Assembly: GCF_003610995.1 (NCBI RefSeq)
Contig: NZ_CP032543.1
Location: forward strand, 2,356,001 to 2,420,000
DNA: 64,000 nucleotides
Origin: Streptomyces griseus subsp. griseus
GTDB lineage: Bacteria; Actinomycetota; Actinomycetes; Streptomycetales; Streptomycetaceae
Direction of reading: 5' to 3'
In this document: positions 60,308-64,000 of the stretch, piece after piece
Position numbering within the stretch: position 1 is the stretch's first letter
Layout: every line of letters starts with the position of its first letter
Program-made: the position numbers and the translations under genes
The notes under the pieces: model-generated
What the model was told of the DNA's origin: nothing
The model's database searches: none
The model's input: the letters and a program-made list of their open reading frames with translations, nothing else

Positions 60308-63300
60308 ATGCCCTTCCTCCTTGCTCCCGGACCGCGCCGGAAGGCTCCCGGGCCGGTGCACCGAAAGCGCTCAGCACCGGCGTCCGCGCCACCGCCCGCG
60401 CCGCCCGCCCGCCGTTCCGGCGACGAGTCCGGGCCCAGCCCGCACCGGTCCACGTTCCGGCCCGACATCGAGGGGCTGCGCGCGGTCGCCGTCCTCGCGG
60501 TCCTCGCCTTCCACGCCGAAATCCCGGGCCTGGCCGGCGGGTTCGTCGGGGTGGACGTCTTCTTCGTCATCTCCGGCTACCTGATCACCGGCCTGCTGGC
60601 CCGTGAGGCCATCAGCACCGGCCGGATCCGGCTCGGTGACTTCTTCTCCCGCCGGGCCCGGCGCCTGCTGCCCTCCGCCGCCGTGGTGCTCGCGGTGGCC
60701 GGGGCCTGGCTGACCGTACCGCTGCGCCGCACGGACCTGGAGTACGACGTCCTCGCGGCGGCGCTCTCGCTCGCCAACTGGCGTTTCGTCTCCCAGCAGA
60801 CGGACTACCTCGCGGCCGGACACGACCAGAGCCCGCTGCTGCACTTCTGGTCGCTCGCCGTGGAGGAGCAGTTCTACCTGGTCTGGGCCCCGCTCCTCGC
60901 GGTGGTGGCCCTCTGCGCCACGGGTGCGGTCCGTCGGGGGCGGGCGGTGCGGTCGGTGGTGGCGCTGGTCACCGGGGTGCTGGTCCTCGGCTCGTTCGCG
61001 CTGTCGCTGCACTGGACGGAGCACTCGGTCTCGCTCGCGTACCTCGGAACGCCGTCGCGCGTCTGGCAGTTCGGCGTGGGGGCGCTGCTCGCGCTGCTGC
61101 CGTGGCACCTGCTGAGCGGGCCGCGTCCGCTGCGGCTGCTGTGTGGCTGGGGCGGGGCGGTGGCGATCGGCTGGTGCGTGGTGGCGTACGACCCCTCGAC
61201 GCCGTACCCCGGCTACGCGGCGCTCGTCCCGACCCTGGCCACCGCCGCCGTGATCCTCGCGGCGATACCGGGACGGGGCGAGCGGAACGCCCAGGGTGCG
61301 TACGGGGTCGGGCGGCTGCTGGCCGGGCGCGCGCCCCGGGCGGTGGGGCGGCTCTCGTACAACCTGTACCTGTGGCACTGGCCGGTGCTCGTCCTCGCCG
61401 AGGCCCGGCTCGGCACACTCGGCTGGCCGGCGAGGACCGCGCTCACCCTGGCCGCCGTGGCGCCCGCACTCGCCACGATGCGCTGGGTGGAACAGCCGCT
61501 GCGTCGCAGCCGTACGGTCTCCGAACTCCCGCGCCGCGGCTTGGCGGTGGGCGTCTGCGCCATCGTGCTGCCGGTCGCGCTGGCCCTGGTGGTGGGCACG
61601 GCGACGCTGCACCTGATGGGCCCCGACACCCCGGTCGACGTCAAGGGGCTCCCGCCCGGCGCCACCTCCGGGCCCTCGCTGCTCGCGACCGCCGCAGGGG
61701 ACGGGCCGGTGGTGCCGAACCCGGCCCAGGCCCGGAGGAACTTCCCGCCGGACCGGAACTGCCAGGTCGCCCCGGAGGTGACCCACAGCCCGAAATGCCT
61801 GTTCGGCGCGGTGGCGAGCCCGGACCGGATCGTGCTGCTCGGCGACTCGCACGCGGGCCAGTGGTTCTCGCCGCTGCTGGCACTGGCCGCCCAACGGGGC
61901 TGGGCGCTCCAGGAGTTGGTCAAGCAGGGTTGCCCTCTGCCGCAGTTGGCGGTGGACAGCCCGCAACTGGGCCGCGCCTACCGCGAGTGCGACGTCTGGC
62001 GTGCGGACGCCCTGGACCGTCTCCGTACGGGGCCCAAGCCCCGGCTCATCGTGATCGCCTCGCTCAACCGCTACACCACCGACCGCCAGCTCCTCGCCGC
62101 CGCATGGGAGAGGACCCTCAAGCCGCTGCGGGAGACCGGTGCCCCGATCGTGTACATCGAGGACACCCCCGTACCCGGTACGGACATCCCGGCGTGTGTC
62201 TCGGGCGCTCCGGACGATGCGGCCGCCTGTGCGTTCAAGCGGGCGGAGGCGGTTCCGGCCGATCCGCTGGCGCGGAGGATCGCGGCGGGGGCGGTGCCGG
62301 GCGTACGGTCGATCAGCGTGAACCCGGTCCTCTGCCCGGGCGACGGCCCGGCCTGCCCGGCCGTACGGGAGCGCATCCTGCTCTACCGGGACGACGCCCA
62401 CCTCACCGATGTCGCGGCCATCGTGCTGACCCCGAGGCTGGAGCGGCTGCTGACGGAGGCGGGCGCACTGCCGGCGGCCGCGACCCCGTCGGCCCCCGGA
62501 GCCGACGGCTGGACCGAGCTGCTGCGGGACGACTTCGAGGGCCCGGCGGGCAGCCGCCCCTCCCCCGCCGACTGGCAGTACGACGTGGGGACCTGCTACC
62601 CCGGCTGCCCGGCCCCGCAGTGGGGCACCGGCGAGATCGAGACCATGACCGACTCGACGGACAACGTCCGCCTCGACGGGAAGGGCGCACTGGAGATCGT
62701 CCCCACCAGGGAAGGCGGGCAGTGGAGTTCGGGCCGGATCGAGACCGTACGTTCCGACTTCGCACCGCCGCCCGGCGGAGTGCTGCGGATCGAGGCGTCG
62801 ATCGCGCTGCCGGATGTGACCGGGCCGGAGGCGGCGGGGTACTGGCCCGCGTTCTGGACCCTGGGCGCCCCGCTCCGCGACGGGTACACGGGGTGGCCGG
62901 GCGTCGGCGAGCTGGACATCATGGAGTCCGTCAACGGCCGGGACACCGTGTTCGGTTCGATGCACTGCGGGGTGCTGGAGGGCGGGCCGTGCGAGGAGCC
63001 GGTGGGCCTGACGTCGGGCCCGCGGGCGTGCGCGACCTGCCGTACGGAGTTCCACGCGTACGCGGTGGAGGTGGACCTCGGGGCGGGTGAGGTGCGCTGG
63101 TATCTGGACGGCCGCGCGTACCACCGGGTGACCGCCGGGCAGATGGACGCCGGGACCTGGAAGCGGGCGGTGGACCACGGGGTGTTCCTGATCCTGAACG
63201 TGGCGATCGGCGGCGAGCTGCCGGCCGCGGACGGCGCGACGGCAGGGCCGGAGACGGAGCCGGGGCGTGCGATGCGGGTCGATCGGGTGAGGGTGTCGGC

Positions 63301-63388
63301 GAAGGGATCGGGGTTGGGATCGGTCAGCGGATCGGGGCCGGTCAGCGGCCCGGACCCGGACTCGGGCCCGGTCGGCCGCTCGGGCTGA
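60308..63388 (+). CDS. Trimodular acyltransferase-SGNH-GH16 fusion protein
   Basis: 1026-aa membrane protein. Residues about 50-430 are an acyltransferase-3 (OafA-like) domain with FRPDIEGLRAVAVLAVLAFH, GVDVFFVISGYLITGLLARE, SLAVEEQFYLVWAP and about 10-11 helices. Residues about 490-715 form an extracellular SGNH domain (VLLGDSHAGQW, Ser514; RDDAHLTD, His about 698). Residues about 735-990 are a GH16 glycanase with the catalytic motif ELDIME (nucleophile Glu868, acid/base Glu873). The first two domains would O-acylate a surface glycan; the third would cut or transfer a beta-glucan chain. I know AT3-SGNH fusions, but the added GH16 is unusual. ATG with AAAGG upstream; coupled to the GT2 gene. 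Confidence 0.9.
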   Translation: MPFLLAPGPRRKAPGPVHRKRSAPASAPPPAPPARRSGDESGPSPHRSTFRPDIEGLRAVAVLAVLAFHAEIPGLAGGFVGVDVFFVISGYLITGLLAREAISTGRIRLGDFFSRRARRLLPSAAVVLAVAGAWLTVPLRRTDLEYDVLAAALSLANWRFVSQQTDYLAAGHDQSPLLHFWSLAVEEQFYLVWAPLLAVVALCATGAVRRGRAVRSVVALVTGVLVLGSFALSLHWTEHSVSLAYLGTPSRVWQFGVGALLALLPWHLLSGPRPLRLLCGWGGAVAIGWCVVAYDPSTPYPGYAALVPTLATAAVILAAIPGRGERNAQGAYGVGRLLAGRAPRAVGRLSYNLYLWHWPVLVLAEARLGTLGWPARTALTLAAVAPALATMRWVEQPLRRSRTVSELPRRGLAVGVCAIVLPVALALVVGTATLHLMGPDTPVDVKGLPPGATSGPSLLATAAGDGPVVPNPAQARRNFPPDRNCQVAPEVTHSPKCLFGAVASPDRIVLLGDSHAGQWFSPLLALAAQRGWALQELVKQGCPLPQLAVDSPQLGRAYRECDVWRADALDRLRTGPKPRLIVIASLNRYTTDRQLLAAAWERTLKPLRETGAPIVYIEDTPVPGTDIPACVSGAPDDAAACAFKRAEAVPADPLARRIAAGAVPGVRSISVNPVLCPGDGPACPAVRERILLYRDDAHLTDVAAIVLTPRLERLLTEAGALPAAATPSAPGADGWTELLRDDFEGPAGSRPSPADWQYDVGTCYPGCPAPQWGTGEIETMTDSTDNVRLDGKGALEIVPTREGGQWSSGRIETVRSDFAPPPGGVLRIEASIALPDVTGPEAAGYWPAFWTLGAPLRDGYTGWPGVGELDIMESVNGRDTVFGSMHCGVLEGGPCEEPVGLTSGPRACATCRTEFHAYAVEVDLGAGEVRWYLDGRAYHRVTAGQMDAGTWKRAVDHGVFLILNVAIGGELPAADGATAGPETEPGRAMRVDRVRVSAKGSGLGSVSGSGPVSGPDPDSGPVGRSG

Positions 63389-63932
63389 GCCCCTCGACGG
63401 CGAGGGTGAAGAGGCGGTCGGCCTGGATCGCCGGTTCGGTGTGGTGCTCGGTGGCCAGGGCGATGCCGACGGCGAGGGTGATCAGGTCGTGGAAGGTGAC
63501 GCCCGGCCTGACCGTCCCGTCGCGCAGGGCGCGGTGGAGCAGGGGGGCGGCCGCGGCTTCGAGCGCGGCACCGCAGGAGTGCTGCGCGGGGTCATCGGTG
63601 GGGGGCTCGTACGTGAGGGCGTCGGCGAGTCCCCGGGCGGAGACGGCGTATTTCACCAGGTCGTGGAGCCACTCCAGCAGCGCGGCCCGGCTGTCGTCGG
63701 CCCGGGTCAGCTCGTCGGCACGCCGGCAGAGGGCCTGGATGCGTTCCTGGAAGACGGCTTCGAGCAGGGCCTGCCGGGTGGGGAAGTGGCGGCGCACGGT
63801 GGCGGAGCCGACGCCAGCGGTACGGGCGACCTGTTCCAGCGAGGCCGCGGCGCCGTGCCGGGCCACCTCCGCCTCGGCCACGGCGAGGATGCGGCTGTAG
63901 TTGCGGCGGGCGTCCGAGCGCTGACCGGTCAC
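63342..63932 (-). CDS. TetR-family transcriptional regulator
   Basis: 196-aa repressor. The N-terminal helix-turn-helix is at about 12-58 (RILAVAEAEVARHGAAASLE, QVARTAGVGSATVRRHFPTR). The ligand-binding C-domain is helical; the last residues are Pro/Gly-rich. GTG start with GGAGAGGCAGGAGAG upstream. Its 3' end overlaps the convergent acyltransferase-GH16 gene by 47 bp. It probably controls itself and a gene beyond the right edge, where its promoter region points. Confidence 0.9.
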   Translation of the reverse strand: MTGQRSDARRNYSRILAVAEAEVARHGAAASLEQVARTAGVGSATVRRHFPTRQALLEAVFQERIQALCRRADELTRADDSRAALLEWLHDLVKYAVSARGLADALTYEPPTDDPAQHSCGAALEAAAAPLLHRALRDGTVRPGVTFHDLITLAVGIALATEHHTEPAIQADRLFTLAVEGLSPSGRPGPSPGPGR

Positions 63933-64000
63933 GTGCTCTCCTGCCTCTCCTTGCTAAGTGGTGGGCCCCGCCATATCGTAGCGAAGACGAAACGGCGGGC
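63933..64000 (-). promoter_or_regulatory. Promoter region of the TetR gene (cut by the window edge)
   Basis: The 68 bp before the TetR start are less GC-rich. On the minus strand GCTACGATATGG could supply a -10 element, followed by a CACTTAGCAAGG leader. The upstream gene and operator cannot be seen. Confidence 0.3.

Overview
The window looks like Streptomyces chromosome. Base composition is very GC-rich with strongly G/C third codon positions, GTG starts are common, and the gene families are typical of the genus (SARP and LAL regulators, PRC-barrel and DUF-type small proteins, an ESX/type VII locus, class III lanthipeptide genes, DasR-like operators). No rRNA, tRNA, CRISPR array, phage or IS element was seen.

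Region 1 (1-16.6 kb) starts with the 3' part of a LacI-type regulator and then holds a dense RiPP island. A class II lanthipeptide synthetase (lanM) is followed by a 64-aa candidate precursor that has no cysteine. Next come a LAL/LuxR regulator and a SARP regulator. Convergent with these lie a class III synthetase (lanKC), an MFS exporter and a 52-aa class III precursor with an LDLQ leader motif. Across a 340-bp divergent region is a tight operon of a radical SAM/SPASM-like enzyme, a heme-oxygenase-like diiron protein and a 76-aa cysteine-free peptide. A direct heptamer repeat with 11-bp period in that divergent region resembles a SARP site and could couple the two halves.

Region 2 (16.7-22.2 kb) is a second operon: zinc ribbon-adenylate cyclase-STAND ATPase, a subtilisin-like protease without signal peptide, a GAF protein and a TIM-barrel isomerase. 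It may belong to the radical SAM system. Region 3 (22.3-31.4 kb) has a decayed EamA transporter, a Tat-exported GH3 hexosaminidase, a secreted S37/S28-type peptidase, a small secreted protein, a fused double ABC exporter with one frameshift, and a toxin remnant with an intact antitoxin. Region 4 (31.5-37.5 kb) is a TPP enzyme/ureohydrolase/sodium symporter operon divergent from a PucR regulator, plausibly for catabolism of arginine-derived guanidino compounds.

Region 5 (37.5-51.2 kb) is an ESX (type VII) secretion locus: a small membrane protein, EccD, a MinD-like ATPase, EccC with three ATPase modules, a conserved partner, two WXG100-size proteins, a small conserved protein, a 988-aa toxin ending in a PD-(D/E)XK-like nuclease, and an Imm49-like immunity protein. 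EccB, EccE and mycosin are absent. Region 6 (51.3-58.2 kb) is ordinary chromosome: an M1 peptidase remnant, PRC-barrel, MarR, DUF5713-like, acyl-CoA dehydrogenase, TesB thioesterase, CDF transporter and a phosphatase-annotated family protein. Region 7 (58.4-64 kb) is a two-gene cell-surface glycan operon: a cellulose-synthase-like GT2 and a rare acyltransferase-SGNH-GH16 fusion, preceded by two DasR-like operators, with a convergent TetR gene at the right edge.
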